Positions 1-5,854 of a stretch of DNA of 6,435 bases are shown here, one piece after another. Source of the DNA: Microcaldota archaeon (GTDB lineage Archaea; Micrarchaeota; Micrarchaeia; Micrarchaeales; CABMGC01). A program made the translations under genes and the position numbers. The notes under the pieces were generated by a model, which worked only from the letters and a program-made list of their open reading frames with translations, ran no database searches and was not told the DNA's origin. Location: assembly GCA_021845465.1 (NCBI GenBank), contig JAKBRL010000035.1:1-6435 (forward strand), read 5' to 3'. Every line of letters starts with the position of its first letter. The first letter of the stretch is position 1.

Positions 1-26
1 TAGGTGCGTGATTTACAGTAGCGTTT

Positions 27-968
27 TCAGAATACGCCTATTCCGAAGAACTTCAGCAATATGAATACTGCAACCATTAGTATTGCCACATCGAAATTAT
101 CGTCTATATGATATGGCTGGCTCTCGAATAATGAGGATACTATGGCAAGGAGTACGGCAAGTGGTCCGATGAATGCATATGAGATTGCCAAGACGGTAAG
201 GAAGTATACTGCTGTGCCTCCTGTGCTTTTATTATGGTTGTATGGAAGTTTTGGCGTCTTCACAGATATTCCGAAAAGGGTAGAGAGGGAATCTGCTATG
301 AATATTGCCGAAAAGACAGCGAGGACTGCATTTCCGGTTAGGAACGATGCTGTTGCAAGCGAACCTATTGCAAGCCATCTGGCCCCTGATCCCAATGTGG
401 TCTCCGAACGTTCAAAACTGTTTATAAACTTTGATACCTTCCCTGATTTGTTTATTAATGCATAATTGCCAAAGATTGAGCCGATTATTACAAACCAGAA
501 GAGCACAGCGTCTGCGATGCTGCTTTTCAGGATATAAAAAACAGATATAAGAAATACTCCTGCGACTATCTGCACTGCGTTTCGCCTCAGTTCGTTCTTT
601 TTCTCGTTTTTATGCTTTCTTGTTTCGAGGAGATTGGAGGCGCTTAACATGCCCAGAAATAGGGATTGGAGCACGAATTCGGGACCTGCCGTGTATGAAA
701 CTGCCGCGTATAAAATCCCTATGAATATGAAGAGATAGCATAGCTTCTTCCCATAAGATGCTATTATTGCATTGAAGATTATCACGCCGCTTAACAGCAG
801 GGCTATGTCTGCGTGCTCAAGGTAGAATGCCATTATGCTTATTACCAGAATTGCAGAGTATGAGGAGATATCTGAGAACTTTTTCAGTTTTATAAGCCTG
901 TATGCGAGCATAAGAGTTGCTGCGCCGTATAGTAAATAAAGAAAGATGATGTTAGGCATATCGCTCAC
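27..968 (-). CDS. SEC59/dolichol kinase-family integral membrane protein (CTP-dependent polyprenol kinase or related transferase)
   Basis: 313 aa, hydrophobic almost throughout, with roughly nine membrane segments. The C-terminal third carries the signature of the SEC59/phytol kinase/CDP-diglyceride synthetase superfamily: an acidic residue in ADSLSTLFG (D226), a KSTGGT motif (K247-T252) where family members usually have a K-x-x-E-G-S-type motif, and E282 followed by DDN (289-291). Known members transfer phosphate from CTP to dolichol or phytol, or CMP to lipid phosphates. Dolichol/polyprenol kinase is my preferred reading because the gene is last in a minus-strand cluster that begins with a cis-prenyltransferase. 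The N-terminal ~130 residues are not recognisable. The start given is GTG at 966-968, without a clear ribosome site. An ATG three codons in (957-959) has GTGAG just upstream and may be the true start. Family assignment is fairly firm; exact substrate is inference. Confidence 0.72.
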   Translation of the reverse strand: MSDMPNIIFLYLLYGAATLMLAYRLIKLKKFSDISSYSAILVISIMAFYLEHADIALLLSGVIIFNAIIASYGKKLCYLFIFIGILYAAVSYTAGPEFVLQSLFLGMLSASNLLETRKHKNEKKNELRRNAVQIVAGVFLISVFYILKSSIADAVLFWFVIIGSIFGNYALINKSGKVSKFINSFERSETTLGSGARWLAIGSLATASFLTGNAVLAVFSAIFIADSLSTLFGISVKTPKLPYNHNKSTGGTAVYFLTVLAISYAFIGPLAVLLAIVSSLFESQPYHIDDNFDVAILMVAVFILLKFFGIGVF

Positions 969-1002
969 TTAGCTTAACTTTTTCTGATTTCGCTTCCTGC
1001 TT

Positions 1003-2841
1003 TTATATCAGATAGATAACCCATGCTGCAATTATAAAACCTGCTGCTATTATAATTGGAACCTTTCTTTTGCCATTTCGGATTACCTCACGGCTTACCT
1101 TCTTTAGGGTATCCTCAGAGCCTGCACCCCAGACCTTGAAGCCTTTCACGGTTATCTTGTGATATGCTGCTTTTACAGGTTTCATGTCTGAAAGTGCCTC
1201 AGAAATCATTATATCAAGTATCGGAAGTAGTTCCCTTGATCTGGTCTCCCTGCCTAGCACATTGCTGGCTGGTAGCGCTATAGTATTGACCGAATGCGTA
1301 TCTGTAGTATAGACTTCGGAATCGATTCCGAAGCGAGTGCTTACGTGGGAGATTATTTCTTTTCTTAGGTTTGGAAGCATGTTGTTGGCATCGAAATAAA
1401 TCATGCAGAAACGTTTTTTCCCAAAAGCAAATATCCCGATGCTTGAATATCCGTCACCTATGTCTTTGTTTTTTATCGAGCTGCCGAGCATTCTTGTTGA
1501 AACACCGAGGGAGATGGGAGCATCCTTTGGCATTTTTTTGGCTGCATTCTTTATTGCGTTTTTGTATATTCCCACATATTTGCTGCCTTCATATATTCCG
1601 CGCAGCTCGTCTGAAGAAGCGGATTCAGTCCTGGAGTTGTGGGCATCGACAAGAGAGATATTGCCGAAATATTTTGAGGCGTATTTCTTGAGCTCAATTC
1701 CTACACCCTTGTTTATGTCTTCTGTGACGAAAGGTGCCTTTGTGAGCGAGAGCAGGGTGAAATCATTTATCTTGAATGCTAGCGCGTTGCATATGCCTGA
1801 TGAGCCCCTTGAGAATGAGCCTGTTGCTGGCTTAAATGATGAGCTTGGAAGCGCTTTTAGCTCGCTTGAGAGAGTATTTGATAGGGTATGTACTTGTTTG
1901 GTGCTTATAGGATTATCTTCAAAACTTACAGCCCCATGCATTATGAAAGGAGTGGCACCCAGTCCATCCTTTATCTTTCTGCCGAGATGCAGGGCAGCTA
2001 TGCCTCCTCCTACATCATGGAAAGGCCCGTAATGTATGCCTGGGTTTATGAAAACTGCCTTGAAGCTGCTGCCATTCCTGAAAGCCATCACGTCTATCTC
2101 TATATCGCGCTTTATCCCTGACCCGTTTAGCATGCTGCCTTCGTTGGTTATATCGTAAAGCCATTGGTTTATCATCGAGCTTATTATCTCTACTCCGCTT
2201 ATTTTGAGCTCTTTTTTTGCGGGTTTGTCCATGAGATATAGTATATAATAACCTACAAACATGAAGACTATCATTCCGCCCCAGAGCTTGAGCAATACTA
2301 CAGGAAGCTGAACCCTGGCATCGAAAAGATACCTGTTCATAGGAACAAAGAAGAAGATGTTCAGTATTGGCTGGAAAGCGGCAGTGAAGAGCTGTATCCT
2401 CTTCTGGTACATTACCACCTTGTTTATCATGAACCAGTATCCGTATATCATGGTGTTGCTTAGTATAAGGATTATATACGCCAGTGAATAGTTGTGCAGG
2501 AATGCGAATATCATCGAATTCATAAGAAAGAAGACAGCATATACCATGGAAATGGCAAGAACTGCAAAAAAAGCATGCTTCAGCTTTAGAACTTTCTTCA
2601 TTGCTTTAAGTGAAATGACAGTTATAAGGCTTGGAAGTGTGAATAGTATCACGCCTATGCTTGAGCCGTATGTAAAGATCTGAAAGATCCCGATTCCTGA
2701 ATTTGCATGTATAAACGCATAGGATATTATACCGGTTGCTGCTCCTAGAATAACTAGCAGGATTGCTTGTACAGAGCTGGACGGCGCTTCTATGTTAAAG
2801 TAACGGGAAAAGCGCATAATGTCCTTGGTTTGGTCTGGCAT
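1003..2841 (-). CDS. DUF2070-family archaeal membrane protein with a large soluble domain
   Basis: 612 aa. About six membrane segments lie in residues 22-204, then a soluble domain at about 205-592, then a C-terminal helix (594-612), so the domain is anchored at both ends. The soluble part shows His/Asp motifs that I associate with DUF2070: HYGPF (270-274) followed by HDVGGG (275-280), HGA (302-304) with N310, DAHN (399-402), FDANN (483-487) and TTDTH (512-516). This looks like a metal-binding or hydrolytic centre, but no activity is known to me for the family. The ATG start at 2839-2841 has an AGGG ribosome site 7 bases upstream. It begins 22 bases after the prenyltransferase stop and ends 34 bases before the SEC59-like gene, so co-transcription is likely. 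Its place between two polyprenol-phosphate genes suggests a role with lipid carriers, which is inference. Confidence 0.8.
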   Translation of the reverse strand: MPDQTKDIMRFSRYFNIEAPSSSVQAILLVILGAATGIISYAFIHANSGIGIFQIFTYGSSIGVILFTLPSLITVISLKAMKKVLKLKHAFFAVLAISMVYAVFFLMNSMIFAFLHNYSLAYIILILSNTMIYGYWFMINKVVMYQKRIQLFTAAFQPILNIFFFVPMNRYLFDARVQLPVVLLKLWGGMIVFMFVGYYILYLMDKPAKKELKISGVEIISSMINQWLYDITNEGSMLNGSGIKRDIEIDVMAFRNGSSFKAVFINPGIHYGPFHDVGGGIAALHLGRKIKDGLGATPFIMHGAVSFEDNPISTKQVHTLSNTLSSELKALPSSSFKPATGSFSRGSSGICNALAFKINDFTLLSLTKAPFVTEDINKGVGIELKKYASKYFGNISLVDAHNSRTESASSDELRGIYEGSKYVGIYKNAIKNAAKKMPKDAPISLGVSTRMLGSSIKNKDIGDGYSSIGIFAFGKKRFCMIYFDANNMLPNLRKEIISHVSTRFGIDSEVYTTDTHSVNTIALPASNVLGRETRSRELLPILDIMISEALSDMKPVKAAYHKITVKGFKVWGAGSEDTLKKVSREVIRNGKRKVPIIIAAGFIIAAWVIYLI

Positions 2842-2863
2842 TCTATATCCCTGGCGGAACTGC

Positions 2864-3562
2864 CTACTTGCCGAAGCGTCTCTGGCGGTTGCTGTAGTCA
2901 GTCAGTGCGGCTTTGAGGTCCTTTTTAGTGAAGCTCGGCCATAGTTTTTTGGAGAAGTAGAGCTCCGAATATTCGGTCTGCCATGGCATGAAACCGGAAA
3001 GCCTCTGCTCGCCTGATGTTCTGATTACAAGATCTATATCAGGTATTGAGTTGGATATGAGATACTTGCTTATTATCGCTTCGTCTATAGATGCTGTATC
3101 TTTGACGTTTTTCGCTATGGCCTTTACTGCATGGAGGATATCATTCTTTCCCCCGTAGCCTATTAGCATATTTATTATCCTGCCTTTATACTTCATTGTT
3201 TCTCTCTCTAAATTTTCAAGTGATCTGCGCAGATCCGGAGGCAGGAGCTTCCTGTTTCCTATCACCCTGAACCTTGTTTTGTTTGAATGCAGCCTTGCTA
3301 TTATTGGTTTATCGTTTGCTACCTTCTTATAAAGCCCGAAGAGAGTCTTGGTCTCCTTTTCATTTCTCATGAAGTTCTCAGTGGAGAATGCCCATACTGC
3401 TATGTTGTCTATGCCATACTGCATGCACCATTCGCTGAAGAGGATGAATTTCTTTATTCCCAGGTCATATCCCTTCAGCATTGAAATCCTGTGCTTCCTT
3501 GCCCATCTCCTGTTCCCGTCAGGTATGAGAGCCAGAGTCTTCGGAAAATTTTGATTTGACAT
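2864..3562 (-). CDS. uppS: cis-prenyltransferase (polyprenyl/undecaprenyl diphosphate synthase family)
   Basis: 232 aa, near the usual length (E. coli UppS is about 250). It condenses isopentenyl diphosphate onto an allylic primer in Z configuration to give long polyprenyl diphosphate, the precursor of the archaeal dolichyl phosphate glycan carrier. Family motifs are in order and intact: IPDGNRRWAR (13-22, with catalytic-type D15 and the phosphate-binding GNRR), AFSTENF (58-64), YGGKNDI (136-142), IRTSGEQRLSGFMPWQ (180-195, R181, R187 and S189 being the usual diphosphate contacts), E200 in YSELYF, and a C-terminal RFG (229-231) matching the RxG motif of catalytic cis-prenyltransferases. The protein lacks membrane segments and probably works at the membrane face as a homodimer. 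It is first gene of a three-gene minus-strand cluster. The start codon lies about where the upstream TATA-like box predicts the transcript begins, so it may be leaderless. Chain length cannot be read from sequence. Confidence 0.95.
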   Translation of the reverse strand: MSNQNFPKTLALIPDGNRRWARKHRISMLKGYDLGIKKFILFSEWCMQYGIDNIAVWAFSTENFMRNEKETKTLFGLYKKVANDKPIIARLHSNKTRFRVIGNRKLLPPDLRRSLENLERETMKYKGRIINMLIGYGGKNDILHAVKAIAKNVKDTASIDEAIISKYLISNSIPDIDLVIRTSGEQRLSGFMPWQTEYSELYFSKKLWPSFTKKDLKAALTDYSNRQRRFGK

Positions 3563-3586
3563 TTAATTACGTTTTTTGTTTATTAT

Positions 3587-3594
3587 GATATATG
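3587..3594 (-). promoter_or_regulatory. Candidate TATA box for the uppS-DUF2070-SEC59 cluster
   Basis: On the minus strand the sequence reads ACATATATCATAATA, centred near 3590. Archaeal TATA boxes lie about 26 bases before the transcript start, which here would be near 3564, right at the uppS ATG (3560-3562). There is no purine-rich ribosome site before the ATG, which agrees with a leaderless mRNA. The AT-rich background makes chance matches easy. Confidence 0.4.
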
Positions 3595-3746
3595 TTGGTA
3601 TTTTGATTCTAAATTTTCTCGTTAAGGACAGCATATACAGATTAAAAAGATTATATATACAAATATTTAAATAATCACTTGTGTTCATTGTGAAATCTTA
3701 GGCTTAGTTTGCCAATCCGGAGTAGGGGCCTTATTTCAGGATTTTG

Positions 3747-3759
3747 CATGGATCCCATG
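3747..3759. repeat. Small perfect inverted repeat upstream of the apt promoter
   Basis: CATGG (3747-3751), a 3-base spacer, then CCATG (3755-3759). It ends six bases before the proposed apt TATA box, where the BRE element or an operator would sit. A 5-bp repeat can arise by chance, so this is only a candidate regulator site. Confidence 0.25.
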
Positions 3760-3764
3760 AATTA

Positions 3765-3772
3765 TTATAAAA
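3765..3772 (+). promoter_or_regulatory. Candidate TATA box for apt-dys
   Basis: TTATAAAA at 3765-3772, centred about 34 bases before the apt ATG. A start of transcription some 26 bases downstream (near 3795) leaves a leader of fewer than ten bases, which fits the lack of a ribosome site before apt. The longer TATATATA run at 3785-3792 is too close to the ATG to serve this gene as a TATA box. Confidence 0.45.
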
Positions 3773-3802
3773 CCTTAAGTATAGTATATATATGCTGTTT
3801 AA

Positions 3803-4336
3803 ATGGGAACTGATGACGAAGAAGTAGATCTTGGAAGGTATATAAGGGCAATACCCGACTATCCAAAGAAAGGAATCGTATTCAGGGATATAACCCCAAT
3901 GCTTTCTGATGCTTCTGCATTTAAAAGATGCATTGAGGAACTTTCTGAGATAGCTGGAAAGCTGAATCCTGAGTATATAGTCGGCATAGATGCCAGGGGA
4001 TTCATAATAGGCTCTGCGGTGGCGTATGTGCTGGGGCTCGGCTTTGTTCCTGCCAGGAAGCAGGGAAAGCTTCCTTATAAGGCTATAAGCGAAGAGTATA
4101 AGCTAGAGTACGGAAATGCCGTGCTTGAGATGCATGAAGATTCATTTCCCCAAGGCTCAAAGATAGTCATAATAGATGACCTTCTTGCTACTGGAGGGAC
4201 TGCCGGAGCGGCTGGAAAACTCGTTGAAAGGCTGGGAGGCATAGTTGAAGGGTATCTTTTTGTAGTGGAACTATCAGAGCTTGCAGGCCGTGCCCTTCTT
4301 GGAGATGACAAGGTTACTTCCATTCTTAAATTTTAG
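3803..4336 (+). CDS. apt: Adenine phosphoribosyltransferase
   Basis: 177 aa, the normal length for the family. It converts adenine and PRPP to AMP and diphosphate in the cytoplasm (purine salvage). Motifs typical of Apt are all present: IPDYPKKGIVFRDITPML (17-34), the adenine-pocket region ending in FRD, GIDARGFIIG (61-70), PARKQGKLP (83-91), LEMHEDS (108-114) and the PRPP-binding loop IIDDLLATGGTA (123-134) with both acidic residues D125 and D126. The motif set resembles bacterial/eukaryotic Apt rather than the GfcR or Hpt-like proteins found in many archaea, which may point to old transfer. The ATG at 3803 fits a short-leader transcript. The next gene, dys, starts 8 bases after its stop, so the two are probably one operon. 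Their products meet in polyamine metabolism, since adenine is released from the methylthioadenosine by-product of spermidine synthesis. Confidence 0.95.
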   Translation: MGTDDEEVDLGRYIRAIPDYPKKGIVFRDITPMLSDASAFKRCIEELSEIAGKLNPEYIVGIDARGFIIGSAVAYVLGLGFVPARKQGKLPYKAISEEYKLEYGNAVLEMHEDSFPQGSKIVIIDDLLATGGTAGAAGKLVERLGGIVEGYLFVVELSELAGRALLGDDKVTSILKF

Positions 4337-4344
4337 GTTATAAT

Positions 4345-5301
4345 ATGGAAAAAAAATACAGCAAAAAAGAGCTTCTTTCTAGAGGAGTTAAAGAAATAGA
4401 GCTTAAGAAAGGCATGCGCGTTAGAGAGCTCATAGATGCTATGAATGATGTTGGAGGATTCTCCGCCCAGCATATGGTAGATGGAATAAAGATACTCGAG
4501 AGAATGAAGAACGACGGTGAGTCGTATAACTTTTTTTCCTTTACCGCAAATATAATATCCACAGGACTCAGGGGAATGATAGCGTCTTCAATGAAGTATT
4601 TTGATGCTGTAATGACCACATGTGGAACCCTTGACCACGATCTTGCAAGGGCTTACGGAGGGAAGTACAGCGTGGGCAGTTTCGAGGCCGACGATAACAG
4701 GCTATTCGAGATGGACATATACAGGCTGGGAAACATCTTCATAGAGAGCAAGGAGTATGGGCTTACAGTAGAGAAGTACTTTAGGGAGATAATGTCCGAC
4801 TTGTACAAATCGAAGGATTATAAGAAAGAATACAGCCCAAGCGAGCTTCTTTATGAATTTGGAAAAAGAATGAAGGACAATAACTCAATAATAAGGCAGG
4901 CTTACCTCAACAATGTAAAGCTCTTCTGCCCCGGCATAGTAGACGGCGCGTTCGGCACGCAGCTGGCTATCTTCTCACAGGACCATGACTTCAAGCTTAA
5001 TCTTCTCAGAGACGAGCTTATGCTTAGCGATATAGCATTTGAAAACAAGAAGACAGGCGCACTCATGGTAGGAGGAGGCATAAGCAAGCACCATACCATA
5101 TGGTGGAACCAATTCAAGGGAGGTCTTGATTATGCAGTATACATAACCACAGCTTCTCAGTATGACGGCGGACTTTCAGGTGCCAGGCTTACGGAGGCGG
5201 TTTCATGGGGCAAAGTAAAGGAAAAGGCCAGGTATGTGACAATCGATGGAGACGCTACAATAATACTTCCGTTGATGTTCTCAGCGCTTGATATGTTCTG
5301 A
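4345..5301 (+). CDS. dys: Deoxyhypusine synthase
   Basis: 318 aa, as expected for archaeal members. It is NAD-dependent and transfers the aminobutyl group of spermidine to one lysine of translation factor aIF5A, the first step of hypusine formation. The nucleotide-binding region is seen in FTANIISTGLR (66-76), TTCGTLDHDLAR (91-102) and RLGNIF (127-132). The catalytic end has GGGISKHH (243-250), YDGGLSGARLTEAVSWGK (273-290) and DGDATIILPL (301-310). Against the human enzyme from memory, K290 matches the enzyme-intermediate lysine K329, with H249, D274, E284 and W288 matching H288, D313, E323 and W327 without gaps. Human D316 corresponds to L277; I believe archaeal enzymes often have Leu there. 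The start ATG follows the apt stop by 8 bases with only a weak AGGTTA ribosome site overlapping that stop, suggesting translational coupling. The aIF5A gene is not in the window. Confidence 0.96.
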   Translation: MEKKYSKKELLSRGVKEIELKKGMRVRELIDAMNDVGGFSAQHMVDGIKILERMKNDGESYNFFSFTANIISTGLRGMIASSMKYFDAVMTTCGTLDHDLARAYGGKYSVGSFEADDNRLFEMDIYRLGNIFIESKEYGLTVEKYFREIMSDLYKSKDYKKEYSPSELLYEFGKRMKDNNSIIRQAYLNNVKLFCPGIVDGAFGTQLAIFSQDHDFKLNLLRDELMLSDIAFENKKTGALMVGGGISKHHTIWWNQFKGGLDYAVYITTASQYDGGLSGARLTEAVSWGKVKEKARYVTIDGDATIILPLMFSALDMF

Positions 5302-5341
5302 TAGGGAATGCAGGAAGCAGATGTGTTAGGATTCGGCCTTC

Positions 5342-5599
5342 CTATCTGTTTATCAGTTTCAGGAGTTTGCCGTAGTGAATGAATATGCCGAGCAAGATAA
5401 AACATACCAGCGATGCCACAACAATGCCGCTGAGTATGTAATTTACCAGGAATAATACGTTTAGCGTATATTTCTCCCCGAACTTCAATGAGATAAATGT
5501 CAATATGGATATTGCAGTATCTGCTATCAGAGAAAGAAATGCAAGAATCTCAAGCCAGCGTTTAAGCTTTTTTATGTGAGTTTTTGCTTTTTTGGGCAT
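5342..5599 (-). CDS. Small two-helix membrane protein, unknown function
   Basis: 85 aa, not recognised. A Lys/Arg-rich N-terminus (residues 3-14, seven basic residues) is followed by two hydrophobic segments at about 16-38 and 46-74, joined by a short charged loop (KFGEKY, 39-44), and a basic tail. By the positive-inside rule both ends would be cytoplasmic. The ATG at 5597-5599 is preceded by GAGTGA with six bases of spacing, an acceptable archaeal ribosome site, and by CATAAAAG (5627-5634, minus strand), a possible TATA box. The gene converges with dys (40 bases between stops) and sits about 60 bases from the end of the IS200/IS605-type element. Length, hydrophobic pattern and start signals favour a real gene, but there is no family evidence. 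Confidence 0.55.
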   Translation of the reverse strand: MPKKAKTHIKKLKRWLEILAFLSLIADTAISILTFISLKFGEKYTLNVLFLVNYILSGIVVASLVCFILLGIFIHYGKLLKLINR

Positions 5600-5660
5600 A
5601 TGTTTTCACTCTGGTTTTGTAACTGGCTTTTATGAAGAATTATTATTCATGTTAGTTATG

Positions 5661-5854
5661 TGACATCCTCCCCAACTGAAGGTTGGGAGCTGACTATGAT
5701 TGGTCGTCATGATGCCGCCCTTACGGTTCCTGCTTCTTCGGCAACCGCCTTCCTTGCGGAAGGTCTTGTGTCGTCTCCACAGACCTGACTTCCCGCATGT
5801 CCTGCGGTAGATTTGACAGCTTTGCTGTCAAAATTTGAACTCGCAGAGTTCAAA
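5661..5854 (-). ncRNA. Candidate omega RNA (reRNA) overlapping the tnpB 3' end
   Basis: TnpB nucleases use an RNA from the 3' end of their own gene and element right end. Here that stretch is packed with inverted repeats, in minus-strand order: 9-bp stem with 3-base loop (5834-5854), 9-bp stem with 3-base loop (5812-5832), 5-bp stem (5793-5807), 9-bp stem with one bulge (5761-5786), 6-bp stem with 4-base loop (5748-5763, overlapping the previous one), and the terminal 8-bp hairpin (5668-5689). The guide would begin just past the element end and copy flanking DNA near 5641-5660. The hairpins are seen directly; the RNA function is inferred from the family. The 5' limit is not known. Confidence 0.55.
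5668..5689 (-). repeat. Right-end terminal hairpin of the IS element
   Basis: On the plus strand CTCCCCAAC (5668-5676) pairs with GTTGGGAG (5682-5689), leaving one bulged C and a 5-base loop. It lies 18 bases beyond the tnpB stop codon. Subterminal hairpins like this are bound by TnpA in IS200/IS605 transposition, and the same structure forms the 3' scaffold of the omega RNA next to the guide. Confidence 0.75.

Larger units (their letters stand above)
3563..3802. other. Divergent intergenic region between uppS and apt
   Basis: 240 bases between two outward-facing genes. It holds a proposed promoter at each end, a very AT-rich core at about 3640-3675 including TTATATATAC (3651-3660) and the palindrome AAATATTT (3661-3668), and a more GC-rich stretch at 3690-3760 ending in a small perfect inverted repeat. 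No open reading frame or tRNA fold is visible in it. A separate short transcript starting from the central AT-rich box is possible but unsupported. Confidence 0.6.

Noticed and set aside
142..465. Open frame of 107 codons on the plus strand
   Set aside because: It is antisense to the SEC59-like gene, where the conserved C-terminal motifs are encoded on the other strand.
1403..2032. Open frame of 209 codons on the plus strand
   Set aside because: It lies wholly antisense to the DUF2070 gene, whose motifs, start signal and neighbours are convincing; the translated plus-strand frame shows no recognisable domain.
3680..3760. Possible tRNA or C/D-box RNA in the intergenic region
   Set aside because: No cloverleaf arms, T-loop GTTC block, or paired C and D boxes could be found by eye.
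3785..3792. TATATATA run just before apt as its TATA box
   Set aside because: It is only about 14 bases from the ATG by its centre, so the transcript would start inside the gene; the box at 3765-3772 has better spacing.
5312..5343. Inverted repeat AGGAAG...CTTCCT between dys and the small membrane gene as a terminator
   Set aside because: The stem is only 6 bp with a 20-base loop and there is no T-run after it on either strand.
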